A DNA stretch of 64,000 bases. Origin: Aquilaria yunnanensis. Lineage: Eukaryota > Streptophyta > Magnoliopsida > Malvales > Thymelaeaceae. This document shows, one piece after another, positions 47,594-60,653 of the stretch; position 1 is the first letter of the stretch, and every line of letters starts with the position of its first letter. Position numbers and translations under genes: made by a program. The DNA lies in assembly GCA_039654915.1 (NCBI GenBank), contig CM077600.1, positions 42,764,492 through 42,828,491 on the forward strand. Direction: 5' to 3'. The notes beneath the pieces were generated by a model. It made no database searches and had not been told where the DNA came from. It worked only from the letters and a program-made list of their open reading frames with translations.

Positions 47594-48044
47594 GAATCGT
47601 GGGGTGTGGTAATTAAAATTGAAGGCCCAAATTGTTGCAACAGTTAAACATGGCAATGTGGTTGAGAATAAAATTGACTCTGATTGCAGATGAATGATTT
47701 AGTTCGTAGATCTGTGACTTTGTATTTCTGCTTGTAAAAGCCAGAATTCAATATACCAGTAACTGATATACGCATTCATTTGGTTGTTTGGTTGCCCGGA
47801 CTGGATTGATTTGTTACTTTGATTGCTTGCTACGAGCAAATGGGTTAGGGTCTGGTACACATTCACGGTCCTTTGGTGGTTCCCAGACAAGCGTTTACTT
47901 CTGAAGGTATTGGGAAGAAAACACGGGCGACAAACGTGGAATCAAATCCCTACTTTTGCGGGGAATGCAGACAAAAAACTTTAAAACCACGAATTACATT
48001 ACACTGTATTCTAAAAGCAGTGAGGTTGTTACTGTTCGAACTAC
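47594..48044. other. SRR1 3' region
   Basis: Probable 3' untranslated region followed by sequence leading into the Helitron-like copy B. No gene seen. Confidence 0.5.
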
Positions 48045-49012
48045 AATACGTTACAGTGCCTTTACCGTTTTACCCCTTATAGGTTTTTTTTTTTGCATTT
48101 TTTTTTTGTTTTTCCAGATATGATTTGTTTTTTTTAGAGTTTGATCTTCGTTTTGCAAGGAGCTTAATTTCCTAAGGATCTGTGTTATGTTTTATAGAAT
48201 TATGTTTTGATCACAATTAATCATTTTAATAATAAGAACATAACATAAAGAAAATCCAACCCAAATTAAAATGAAACAAAATTTAATTGATTAACATCGA
48301 TTTATGAATGAGGATTTTTTAATTATTTATTATAATCATTTTTTTAATGTCAAAATTTATATAAAAAAAAAATTGTTACAAAATGCGTCTAAAAAAACCT
48401 CGCTATATTCTAACCACCCGTTTTATCTACAGTAAACTATAGTATCTTTCTGTTTTACCCTTCGGTACTGGGCTGGGTTGTGATACGTTCTGTTATCTGT
48501 CATTTCTTTTTTTTCTTTTTTGATGTTGGGTTGGGTTGCTTCTTTTGGAAGATTGGTGAAATTTTCGAATGAAAATATCTTTTTAAGGGTCTATCTCGCT
48601 ATTCTCCTACTTTCACTTTTCTTTTTTATGAAACATATTTCCAGTCCCTATATTATTTCCATTTCTGATATTAGACCCTAAGTTTGACTATCTTGACATT
48701 TTGGACCCTGAACTTAATAACTATTTAATATAGTGTTTTTATTTAATCTCTTGGTTCTTTTTTTTTTTTTTATGATGTATTATTTTCTAAACTAAAACAT
48801 TGATCATCATAGTTTGTTTTTTTTTTTTAGTGAAATAAGACTTTTTTTTTTATAACTTTTCCTAAGTCAATTGTTAAACTCTTAATGCCTAAAGTTTTTA
48901 CATTTTCTCTCTTGGTCCCCAAATTATTTTTGTTACTTTTTTTCATTATTATTTTACTTAATATTGTGGCATTATATGACCGCCGCAACGCGCGGGCCTT
49001 TCATACCTCATA
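48045..49012 (+). mobile_element. Helitron-like dispersed repeat, copy B
   Basis: This block matches the reverse complement of copy A (10925-12640). It starts near CAGTGCCTTTACCGTTTTAC and ends with CCGCCGCAACGCGCGGG, which resembles a Helitron 3' hairpin. It lacks the about 720-bp middle part of copy A, joining the flanks at about 48186. The two copies lie about 37 kb apart in opposite orientation. It has no coding content. Classification is by resemblance; the terminal CTRR was not seen. Confidence 0.5.
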
Positions 49013-49523
49013 CCAACCAAAACGTAAGAAGATCCAATCCTGAAGACAATTGGCCGCCTTACTTTCGGACCCCAACAGAAGAATATGTGCAATTATTCTT
49101 TTCTGCTTCATATCACTGGGAATATTCTACTTTTCTTTGGTCATGGCATGTCCTATTCTTAGACGTTTAGTGTAATGGCTGCTATATTGGTTGGTTTTGA
49201 TTTGAGAAATGTTGGGGTAAAAGTTGAATCATATTTTCTCAACTTTAAACAAAATAAAGTATTGTGAAATTTTAGGGTCAGTTTGTTTAAAATTAATAGG
49301 ATTAATGGGATTCCATTTTTACCAAGTTAGGGTTAGATTTTCGTAGGTTAAAAGAACCCGCCCAAAGAGCATCTCAAGTCACCCTTCTGTTTTTGGTATA
49401 TTTACAACCAATGCCACCTGGTTAAAACGACTTGCCGAGGCATCCCTGGAACTGCCACTCGGGACCACCAGCAGCCCTGGAAATGCCGCTCTTGATCCCG
49501 TGATGACTAGCGCACGGGACGAT
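49013..49523. other. Intergenic DNA, AT-rich becoming GC-rich
   Basis: No gene recognised. The right part (from about 49420) is GC-richer than anything nearby and runs into the 43-bp direct repeats. Confidence 0.4.
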
Positions 49524-49706
49524 AACCGTGCTTAGAATCGTGTAATCCGGCAGTTGACCAACAAATCCGAGCATGGGGAGGACGGCCGGAATTTGAGAAG
49601 CTTGGGGTGGAGGTGGGGTGTCGACAAGTGCAGGTGGCGTGTGAGAAACGGCGGGGTGTCGACAACCGTGCTTAGAATCGTGCGATCCGGCAGTTGACCA
49701 ACAAAT
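49524..49706 (+). repeat. Pair of 43-bp direct repeats in a GC-rich patch
   Basis: AACCGTGCTTAGAATCGTG and the following bases at 49524-49566 recur at 49664-49706 with two substitutions. A shorter GGGGTGTCGACAA motif also occurs twice between and before them (about 49617 and 49653). The origin is unknown. Confidence 0.9.
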
Positions 49707-51215
49707 TGAAAGGTGGATTCACTTCACCGGCAGCGCAACCCATACAATTGTTTCATCGCCATTCATTGAACTCTGATCCACGCTCCTAGGTTGCATTCAC
49801 GGTTTGCCGCGTCCGATCCACGCTCCCAAGCTGTTCTGCCGTGTCAGATTGGATCTTCCATTAGCATTTGAAGCTCCATCAACAAGTGAGGCCCTCATAT
49901 TTTCAAGTTGTCTGTTGGATTTCTCTGTTGTGCTTCTCGCTGATGCCGAGAGAAGAGATAGACTATACATATGGTATAAGAGTGTAAATAATACCAAAAT
50001 AAGATTCATTTTAGTAACAAATCTCGCGGGTCCTTCTGACCCGCTACCAACCCATTTTTTACTCATGAAAACTGAGCCCACATTAATTAGATTAAAAGAA
50101 AACAAACTGTCTCCTAATCTTAGGAACAAATCATATGATTCAAGTTTTTCAACAACTAGTCAATAGAATGCATATGTCAAAATAACAATTAGTCTATTAT
50201 ATTTAAAGAAACTTATGTAGTTCACACCACTTACATATCACAAACCAGTTATGCAATCTATTTTATGATTTGTTTAATTTCCAAAGATTGATATTCTAAT
50301 GTAAGCACATCATGCTGATATTGAATGATAATTAGCATTACTAAATTTAAGCTCTAAAGTGCAGAGCAAAGTATGAGAAAGATTGCATGGAATCAATTTG
50401 GACCTTTGAAAAGACACATAGAACAATATAAAAAGAGCAATACAACAACATCAATTAGTATAAATTCAATGGCAAGAAAAGAAATAGAAATACAAGGCAT
50501 AAAGAAAATGGCAGAAAACATGTGGGTTCTTTCTAAAACTCTTAAAATCGTAAATTTAGGGGAAGCTGAGCATAATAACAAATCCTATAAATAATAAAAC
50601 TAGAATGCAAATACTTACTCTACTCTATCCAACCAAATGGAGCACCATTGTTTCACATGTATCAAACAATTGCAAATGCTTACTCTACTCATTCCATAAT
50701 AACGGTATTGGTAGTATGTTCGCATGAAATTTCCTTCTTCGTGTCTTGTTGTTCCCTAGCTTGCTTGAATACCATGATTGTAATTTGAAACTTCCAATTC
50801 AACTATCCTTGCCTCTGACAATATTGAGGAGTAATGAGATGAGATCGAAGCATAATTTCTTGCTGAAATTATTAGAACTCAACTGGGTTTCCCCCCAAAA
50901 TTAGCATAGCACCAGTTTCTGTAGAATCCCAATTACTAAATCTTCCCACCTGCCCATGTGCTTTGGTGCCTTTTGTTTTATATCTTTTGCCTTCAACAAT
51001 GCACCATTTAACAGATAGAGGCGGTGTCAAGTTTGTGATGGCCACGTGATGCACATATAGCCAAAAAGGGGTAAACTACACCATTTTTTTAAGTTCAAGA
51101 GACGAGTTTAGCCGAGCCTATGTTTAGGAGGCAATTTGACCTAGTCACCCGAGTTCAATAGCCAAATCTGCCTTTATGCCTTTGCAAAGTTTGCTTTGGT
51201 ATGACCATGGGTTAA
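49707..51215. other. Intergenic DNA, no gene recognised
   Basis: An ORF of about 110 codons exists on each strand near 49800-50166, but neither resembles a known protein and they mirror one another. At 51070-51180 there is a phrase of the kind found at MULE ends, but I could not find its inverted partner. Confidence 0.4.
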
Positions 51216-52269
51216 TTGCGTTTGTGGCTTTATTGTCTTATTTTGGACTTTAATTGTAAAACCTTGCATGGAAAGTCATCAACCTTAATTTATTGTTTCA
51301 TTTTAAACTTTTGAAGGACGGAAAACAATAAAATAGACAGAATTGGCCATGTGGCATGCCAATGTGAATGATTTGTCATAGTGGCATAATAAATCACCAA
51401 CTATAGAGGATGTGGAAAAGAAAAAAATAAACAAAAAAACCGGTATGATGATATGGATTAGAAAGGTAAAAAATGATGATGTTGAGGGAAAAAAAAAAGG
51501 AAAAATGGGAAAAAAAATGTGAATGCAAATTCTGTGAAGCTCTCCGACAAAGTCTAGACATTTTGATTGCCAGGGTCAATTTGATTACCTGGGTTGATTC
51601 AATTGCCTAGGTCAATATAGGCGAGTTGTTGAAGGAGCATTGGAGCACTAGCAGATTTGGCCTGAGGTGCCGAAATCTGCTCTGAAGTCGACCCAAAGTA
51701 AGGGAAATATAAGACGAAATTGAAGATTCCAGCAAAATTAAAGGTAAAATAAAAATAGAAGTGAAGGGATTGGTATTTCTTACGAAAGTGAATTGGATGA
51801 AGGCGTTTCTTATGTTGGCCAATCGAACAAAGGGATTAGCGTGAGGCAGTGGGAGGGCATGAACGGACTAGGGGGAGGGGATTGGCTAGCTAGGAAGGAA
51901 GGTGGATATTGAGGATAGTGGAGGCGATTGCGAAATTTGGCGAAGGAGATTATTGAATTCGATAGTAGCCAGTGGAAGAGATTGCTAGTTTTGTTTTTGT
52001 TTTTGTTTTTGTTTTAAATTTATTCTTTTTTTTTTCACATCATTATAACAATTGACACGTGTGTAGTTGTATTTATGATTTATTGTGCCACATTGACCAA
52101 TCGCCCATGATGGCATGCCATGTGGCATTTTCTATCAATTTTAACTTTTTTCATCTTCTAAATATTTAAAATGAAACATTAGATTGAAATTAAAGACTTT
52201 TTATAGAAAATTTTTAGGTTAGAATTCAAAATAGAATAATAATAATAATAAGTTAGGCCACCGACGCAA
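51216..52269. mobile_element. Terminal-inverted-repeat element, probably Mutator-like
   Basis: The left end TTGCGTTTGTGGCTTTATTG (51216 onward) and the right end (reverse complement from 52269, TTGCGTCGGTGGCC) start inverted repeats of about 190 bp. Both contain GTTTCATTTTAAA and GCCACATGGCATGCCA-type blocks. The length of the repeats suggests a MULE, but no target duplication could be settled and no transposase is present. The interior includes a G-rich stretch near 51840-51910. Confidence 0.65.
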
Positions 52270-52539
52270 CACAAACTTTACTAAATCATTATATTAGCTT
52301 TCTCTCCCTATTAAATGGTAAAGTAAACCTTATGATATGTTAGGTATAGAGACGGCTACATTTACAATGTTTGATACCAAAGCATTTGACAAAGAAATAT
52401 TTTATTTCGACATCCCACATATTTTTACAATATTTATTATTTTTTTAATATTTCACAAAAAATTTTACTGTATTGTTATTTAAATTATTACTATTATTTT
52501 TATTTTATTTTATTTAGTCCCAGGGTGGAAGCAAAGTCC

Positions 52540-52556
52540 TGACGTAAGTGATGGCA
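52540..52556 (+). promoter_or_regulatory. as-1/ocs-like element upstream of the GST gene
   Basis: TGACGTAAGTGATGGCA closely follows the as-1 type sequence (two TGACG-like halves, the second imperfect). TGA-class bZIP factors bind such sites and induce many tau GST genes after salicylate, auxin or xenobiotic exposure. It lies about 150 bases before the TATA box. Confidence 0.6.
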
Positions 52557-52692
52557 TATGGCTCGCATGGAGGCCCCAGAAGCTACAACTAGAACGAAAG
52601 GCCCGGGGAAAAACAAAAGGAAATGATCGAGGACCACGGGGTAGGTGCCAGTGCTACCTAGTGGAGCAGAACATTTGGCCCAATCCTTTTTC

Positions 52693-52700
52693 TATATATT
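52693..52700 (+). promoter_or_regulatory. TATA box of the GST gene
   Basis: TATATATT stands 108 bases before the start codon in an otherwise mixed-composition region. That leaves room for a leader of about 75 bases. Confidence 0.6.
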
Positions 52701-52794
52701 CGAACACCCAAAAACCCTTGCCATTTCGCAGCAACACGTGAGTCTGTTCTCTCTTCCATCTTGAGTATTCGCTTTTGGATCTGTTCTGCTGTGA

Positions 52795-54385
<1,591 letters not shown>

Positions 54386-57300
54386 AATGCTGCTATTCTC
54401 GTTGTTTCTCGCCTCCTTTGCTGCATAGGCCTTGTTTATGGTTTTTGTGTTTGCACACTTAGTTGTGTCTCCGTTGTTCGGGCGAGAAGAGACGGATGCT
54501 CTCTTGTGTCCAGCTCACTCGTCTGTCTTTTTGAATAAAAACTGCAGTTGGCTGTGCTTCGGCTTTTCTTTTGCGATGGCACAAGTGTTCCAGGAGTTGC
54601 AATATATTTTTATTGTATTGAGGAATTGTTGTGGGTAGAATGCGTACCTCCAAACATTCATGAAACAATCTTGTTAACGGTCGCCTTATCCTTCATTGCT
54701 GAGACTTATCGTGAGCCGGCTGTGAAGCACAACGTAAACTCCCCTAATTGTTAACAATCGCTCATCTTTAATTGTTGAGACTTATCTTTGCCCCTGAATT
54801 TCATTTTTCTACCCAACTGGAATATTTGAAGATGGAATAGAACTTCTCCGTAAACGTTTGTAACGATAACTCTTAACTTCTAAGAAACATCATTCGACGG
54901 AGATAGTCGTGGGTGTCCGTGAGTCCCAATGGCCTAACCATTCATGGTGCATTGCGGACAGTGCTGAGGGTGGATTACATGTCCTTGCTCAGACTTTCGT
55001 CACATATTTTTGCGGAAAAGATTTCATCGACTGCTTAATTTTAATTTCTCATCAGTTGGGCAAATTAAGCGCAGTTAATAGAAAAGTTCTGAGGGAGTGA
55101 ATCGAGAAGGGAAATTAGCTTTGGACCAGGATTAGTAGATAATTCTCGGTGCTGGAGTTCACCCTGTAAATTTCACTGTACGGATGCTGTAATGTGTGTT
55201 ACCGAATATAAATGTGGTAGTTTACTGTGTTATGAGAAAATGTTCCATTCCACGTATTATGATGCAGGTGGAGTATTCTTTCACTCGGAAGCAAGCCATG
55301 CACAACTCAGTGTGGCAGTATTCACTGAATTTTGAAAAAACTATGTGATCAATATATGTATTTTTAAAAAAAATTCATTACGACCCCATAAAATTTTAGA
55401 TGATAACCTTACCCATTACAAAATATATGAAATTAGTATAAATTGCTATCACTAAGCTAATTTCTTAGCCCCGTCCTTGCCTATAAGGTATCTGGGTGTG
55501 ACTTATCTGCGATTGACTTCTTCCAAACAAGTTTTAACATGTGTAGTTGGAATTTGCACTCTAAACCATGTCTTATTAATTAAGTATCAGTGATAGATAA
55601 TACACATCCAAAATATACATTTAGCATCTGAACTTATCTTATTCAAGCGTGTTGGGCCGCAACTCACTGCCTGATAAATATAGTTCTTGAACTTTGAAAA
55701 ACTTTGCAAGCTTGTCCAATGGTCATTGTAGATAACTGACGATGTTAGAACTAATGTTAAGGTAGCTGTGGGCCTATGGCTAGCTGATGTGGAGGTAGCA
55801 GTTTCTTCTCGATCTCAGCTCAATGGCATACAACATGTTGTGCACTATGAATATCTTCTCCAGTAGTGATTTCTGCTTTATTTAAGTCACTAGCTTTGGA
55901 AACTTGAATACGAGTAGTGTGTCTTCAATTCTTTGGAAATATTGGTGAGACAAGAATCTTTGATGGAATCAAAGCAAGCAAAAATGTGACCATTGAGGAT
56001 TCTCTCTACCTTGAAGAGCGTTTTGATGGAATCGAACCTACCACCCAATAAGTAACAACCCATCTTCTTCTTTAGATTCACATCTCAAATTGTAATTGCC
56101 ACTATCATATTTCCTTCCAGATTCTCCTCTTTAATTGGATGCATTATGCCTTAGCTATGCACTTCCTTGAACTTGGAAATGAAATCTCCACCTACAAGAG
56201 TGACTTGTTCTGATGAGTCCTCCTTATCAAGATTCGTCAACAAGTTGGATTGGGTAGAGCTTTTAGACTAACTTGCATAATTTTTCAAAGTTCGTGAGCC
56301 AATATTTATTGAGTATTGAGTTGTGAGCAGCCAACTCATTTATTTTCGGGGTTAAAATGTTTAGTTTAGCCATAATATATCAAAGAATTTAATGGGCACA
56401 TCGATCATCTAATCGAGCCAATTACCTCTATCATATTTTATCAAGATAGTATAATGTTTGCCAGTAGCAAATGCACACCAGATAGAATTATAATGTCATT
56501 GGCAGTAGGGTGTGTGACATTGGATTAAAAGTGTATGCTTTAAAATGTTTTTATATTTGATTAAGACTGCATGCTTCTGGTGTTTGAGTATTCGCTTCCA
56601 ATGTTTGAATTTTTATATATCATTTAAAAGTGGTGTGGATAATATAGTTTTTTCTACTCAAAATTTACATTTATTTATGAGATAATTATGTCATTTTCTA
56701 AGATATTTATGTGGAAATTTGGATAATATTTTTATGGCTTTCCATTTTTTTAGAATCCAAACCATTTAGCATTTCTTGTACCATATTTGACCTAAAAAGA
56801 TTCCATATTAACAAGACGTCATGTAGATATAATTGGACATCTTACACATGAAACTAGACATCTTATATATGAAAATGGATATTAGATACTTTACATATAA
56901 AGAGGCATCTTATATGTAGAATCGGATACTACAAACTTAGAACTGGACATTACAAACTTATATCGGAAGCTTGAAATAACATTAATTGTAATTCTTCTTT
57001 TTTGATCTTGTATTATTCAAATCACTATTTTCTATTATTGTTATGTTATACTCTCTTCGTTCCAAAAGTTTTACTCAATTTATTTTTGGCAATTAATTTA
57101 TGATTTTTTATTTTTAATATTTTAATATTTTAATATATAAATTAAAAATTTTTGTATATGAATGATAACTCAAGATATGTAGCTTTTAAATATATATATT
57201 TTTATTTTTTCTAATAAATACTAATATGAATAGAATTAAGTTAAAATACAACAAAAAGTCAAATATATTAAAACTTCTGGGACAAAAGGAGTAATCGATA

Positions 57301-58263
57301 ACTAATGAATTTTAGAACCGGTGTCTTCTTCAATATATGTATGTCTTTATTTCTATTTGGTAGGCATCCACTTATAGTCTATAAATGTTTAGTAGATCAA
57401 TGACGGTATCTACTTCTAGTACGTAGGTGTTTACTTTTGGGTACAAGTGACCATTTATAATCTATAAATGTCTTGTTCTAACTTATTGCGGCTCTTCATG
57501 GTTCTGGTTTATTAAGTCTGTTTCTTAGTTCATGTCTAGTATAAAATAGAATTATTGTGGAGCTTCGCTTTAGATGTCTAAATCTGGATGATTAATATCT
57601 ACATTTGTCTAAAGTGGTGTTAAAGATGTGCTATTTAAGTGCATTATATGAAATAAGAATTTGATGTCTAATATTAGTAGTTATGATGTGTGAAACTGGT
57701 AAATATGGTGTCTAATAATAATAAATGTAGCGTTGATTAATGTTAGATTTAGTATTTAATATTAGAAAATTATGGTTTCTATTTGAAGATTAGGAAATGG
57801 TGTCTATTTTTGAAATTAATATATTTAAGAAATTTCTTAGTTCAAAGCAAAGATGATCAAACTAGGAATCATTTCATGTTGAACATGGTAAATAAATCCT
57901 AAATGATTTGTATTACAATAAAAGGAAAAATGTAAAAATATTAAGAGATTATTTTTTTCACAGAGATATCCTTGCAAATTAAAAAACATAATTATTTTTT
58001 ATTAATTGTAAAATTAAAAAATTGCAGTTTTTTTGTACTCAATAGCATTACAAGGTATATATTTAAGAGGTTAAAAAAATATCTAGAAAAATTTGAGGAA
58101 AATCTGTATATTTATTGAAACTTGAAAAACTTTAGGTCACAAGCATCACAAGCATTATCTAGTACTTTTCCCGTTAATGCTATATTATCCGTCTCTATAC
58201 ACAACATAGTGAATTTGATGAATTCTATATAAGGATATTTGGTAATTATGGTTCTAAAATTTA
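54386..58263. other. GST 3' region and long AT-rich intergenic DNA
   Basis: The first about 250 bases are probably GST 3' untranslated region. The rest, nearly 4 kb, is AT-rich with no gene recognised. Around 56780-57000 short degenerate repeats of a 'gacatcttatatatgaaa' phrase occur. At 55600-55760 there is sequence of the sort seen in MULE ends, but no partner was found. Confidence 0.5.
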
Positions 58264-59278
58264 GAGTTTCTCGAATCCAATTTTTCTGTCCCAAATTTCT
58301 CTATCCCCTATTTTAGTTTTATGCCACATGTACATACTTAACTCAGTGCAAATGGAAAGAACAAACGTTAAGCAACAAGCAGAAAAGGCAGAAAGTAGAA
58401 ACAGGGTAGAAACCAGTTAGGTAAATAACTGAACAACAATAGAGCAAGTGGTGCTGTAAGGCACATCTTTTCATTCTTCAATCAAATCTAGATTGAAAAA
58501 CGAACACCTCATAAAGGATTTGGATCCAAATTAACAAAAAAGAAGGTCATTGTCGGCAAACTAGCTTTTGATCTCGTGAGGCTACTACTAGAAGAACAAT
58601 AAGATTAAACTAAAGAAAACCTGGAAGGAAAATGGTAGACAAAAGCCAATCAGGAAATGGGTAGTTCAAAAGGAGGAGGAAGTTACTTTTGAGTTCGTTG
58701 AGCCATCTACTGACACTGTCGAAAATGGTGCGGCTAGTGATGTCGTAAAGGAGGAGAGCACTGGCAGCACCTCTGTAGTAAGCAGAAATGATGGCATAGA
58801 ACCTCACCTGACCGGCAGTGTCCCAAATTTGGGCATTGACTTCCTTGCCGTCGATCTCGATGCTCTGAATTTGGAACTCAATGCCAATGATTACCTCCTT
58901 CCGCCCGTCGTCATCCCTCCCTTGATTTGGAATCGCCTCCTCCTAGCTGCGACTCATGAGTCATCTGCCACTACAATGTGAGCTGACTCCGAGCATCTAG
59001 TTTCTGCAATTGTAGAATTGAAAAGTTCTTGAACCGTAGCTGCTTTATTATGGTGATCTGGCGAGATGGGACAAAAGAGATGGGAAATGAAGGAGCGTAA
59101 AATAAAAGAGAGACAAATCCACAAGTATTGCCTGAGAAACCGTCCCTGTTTTCGCCATCTTTACTTGTTGCTTAATGTTTGTTCTTTCCGTTTACACTAA
59201 TTTAAGTATGTACACATGATATAAAACTACAATAGGGACAGAGAAATTTGGGACAGAAGAATTGGATTCGAGTTTCTC
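58264..59278 (-). mobile_element. Pack-MULE-like element carrying a Rab GTPase fragment
   Basis: Terminal inverted repeats of about 130 bp: left 58264-58395 and right about 59150-59278 share, on opposite strands, CTCGAATCCAATT, CTGTCCCAAATTTCTCT, GTACATACTTAA and GAAAGAACAAAC. Between them lies a piece of a RabA/Rab11 gene, including an exon end with a GT donor and following intron-like DNA. That points to capture of genomic DNA and not of a cDNA. No target duplication could be fixed. No transposase is present. Confidence 0.75.
58685..58925 (-). pseudogene. RabA/Rab11-like GTPase fragment
   Basis: On the minus strand this reads IIGIEFQIQSIEIDGKEV, then WDTAGQ (switch II, with Val in place of the usual next Glu), then SAYYRGA and LLLYDITSRT up to RWLNELK. 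It therefore covers effector-region end to the middle of the G domain of a plant RabA-type small GTPase. The P-loop before it and the NKxD and prenylated C-terminal parts after it are missing. The coding stops at AAAA/GTAACTT, a likely donor site. As it stands it cannot make a working GTPase. Confidence 0.85.
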
Positions 59279-59559
59279 TCGCTCATAATATTACTTCTCC
59301 TATGTTACATTAACTTTTGTATCACTATTTTTTATTATAAAAAAAAAAGCATTTTGACTGCTAAATACGCTTTTAGTACCATGGATATCATGCACATATG
59401 TCTAATGAGACATAGGGGTGATTTTACTATTTTGCTCTTAAAATTTTCTTCCCTAACCCGTTTTCTCTTTCTCATCCCCGCCGACCATTGCCGCTCTTCA
59501 TTCCAGACAAATTGCCGGCGATTAAATTGCATCGCCGTGGCCTTTTTCAGCGGAATCTC

Positions 59560-59800
59560 CAATCCCGCTCCGATAGAATCACGTCGCCGCCTCTTCAGCT
59601 CCGATCGAATCACGTCGCCGCCTCTCTACTCCGATCAAATCGCGTCGCTGACTCTCCACTTCGATCGAATTACATCGCCTTTTCAGCGTCAGTGGCTCTG
59701 CTCTGATCAAATCGCATCTCTTCAGCATCGCCGCCTCGCCGCTTCGATCGAATCGCATCTCTTCAGCATCGCCGCTTCGATCGAATTGCGCCGGGGCTTC
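59560..59800 (+). repeat. Degenerate GATC-rich tandem array
   Basis: About seven units of 30-41 bases repeat the phrase CCGATCGAATCRCGTCGCCG with variations. The plus-strand frame over it is open and would encode Ser/Ile/Arg-rich repeats, but low complexity and transposon context make a real protein unlikely. Confidence 0.7.
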
Positions 59801-59909
59801 TCCACTCTGATTGAATCCCCGTGGCCTACAAGATGACTCCATGAAAAGAAATAACAGATCCGTTCTTCAGATTTTCACCAAGTTCACTCTACTGACCTTC
59901 CAGAGACCG

Positions 59910-60020
59910 ATGAAGCCAACGAAGATGATCGGAGGTCTTTTCATATTTCTCATCGCAGTAGTTTGTTCTCTATCAGCTGTCTCCGCAAGCTCCGTTCACG
60001 GTTGCGGCGGCTTCATCGAG
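59910..60020 (+). pseudogene. First-exon fragment of a nodal modulator (NOMO)-like gene
   Basis: A 37-codon exon starts at ATG (MKPTKMIGGLFIFLI), has a hydrophobic signal peptide (about residues 7-25), and ends SSVHGCGGFIE at a GTGAAT donor site. Plant NOMO-like ER membrane proteins begin with a signal peptide followed by the same HGCGGF motif near an exon end. No further exons of such a gene were seen in the rest of the window, so I take it as a captured or broken fragment. Confidence 0.65.
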
Positions 60021-60173
60021 GTGAATCCCCAATCTTGGTTTTTCGATGAGCTGTCTACTCGTGTTTGTTTTCCGAGAAAATGCATCCTGTTGAATAAAGC
60101 TAACTCTTGGATTTTGTCCCCTTTTTTTAGACACTTTTTTTTAGACACGCTTTAGACATTTTGTCACATTTTT

Positions 60174-60422
60174 TTAGACACTTTTACACATTTTATTAGA
60201 AACTTTTTATTGTTTCAATTAATTATTTTTGAAAAGAATAAATTGTCTACGTATTGGTCAGATACTTCTAAATATTTATTTAGACACTTTTACACATTCA
60301 TTCAGACACTTTTTTATTATTTTAATTAGTTATTTTTTAAGAGAGTAAATTATCTACGTATTGGTCAGACATTTCTAAATATTTTTTTAGACACTTTTCG
60401 TTATCCATTCAGACACTTTTCA
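60174..60422 (+). repeat. 106-bp tandem repeat, about 2.4 copies
   Basis: Each unit starts TTAGACACTTTT and contains GTCTACGTATTGGTCAGA or a near match. Units are 60174-60279, 60280-60386 and a partial 60387-60422. They lie inside the TIR element downstream of the NOMO-like exon. Shorter TTAGACAC pieces precede the first full unit. Confidence 0.85.
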
Positions 60423-60653
60423 TTTTTTCGAATATGACATATGACGTATACTGTGAGATCATGATGTATGACAGTTCGGCAGTAGCACCGGCGCCGGCAC
60501 CGGCACCGGAGGAGACAGTAGCAGCAAACTAAGGTTTTTTTGTGGAGAAGAATATTTTATTAAGGGTATTTTTATCAATTTTTTTAATAATTTATGACTT
60601 ATATATAAAAAATTAAAGGATAGATTACTATATCTGATTAGACATAGGTGCAT

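Larger units (their letters stand above)
59390..60653 (+). mobile_element. TIR element carrying a NOMO-like exon 1 fragment
   Basis: Its ends are short inverted repeats: ATGCACATATGTCTAATGAG at 59390 onward and, in reverse complement, ATGCACCTATGTCTAATCAG ending at 60653. Three differences occur over about 25 bases. The interior holds a C-rich tandem array, a plausible signal-peptide exon, and a tandem repeat of about 106 bp. This is how Pack-type elements that carry host gene pieces look. No target duplication was found, so the class is uncertain and the ends could extend a little further out. Confidence 0.5.

Noticed and set aside
49797..50166. 110- and 120-codon ORFs on opposite strands
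   Set aside because: They mirror one another, have no recognisable domain and no splice or promoter context.
51070..51180. MULE-end-like phrase
   Set aside because: No inverted partner or target duplication was found, so I do not call an element.
58610..58807. Functional small GTPase gene
   Set aside because: P-loop, NKxD and C-terminal cysteine motifs are missing, and the fragment lies between inverted repeats.
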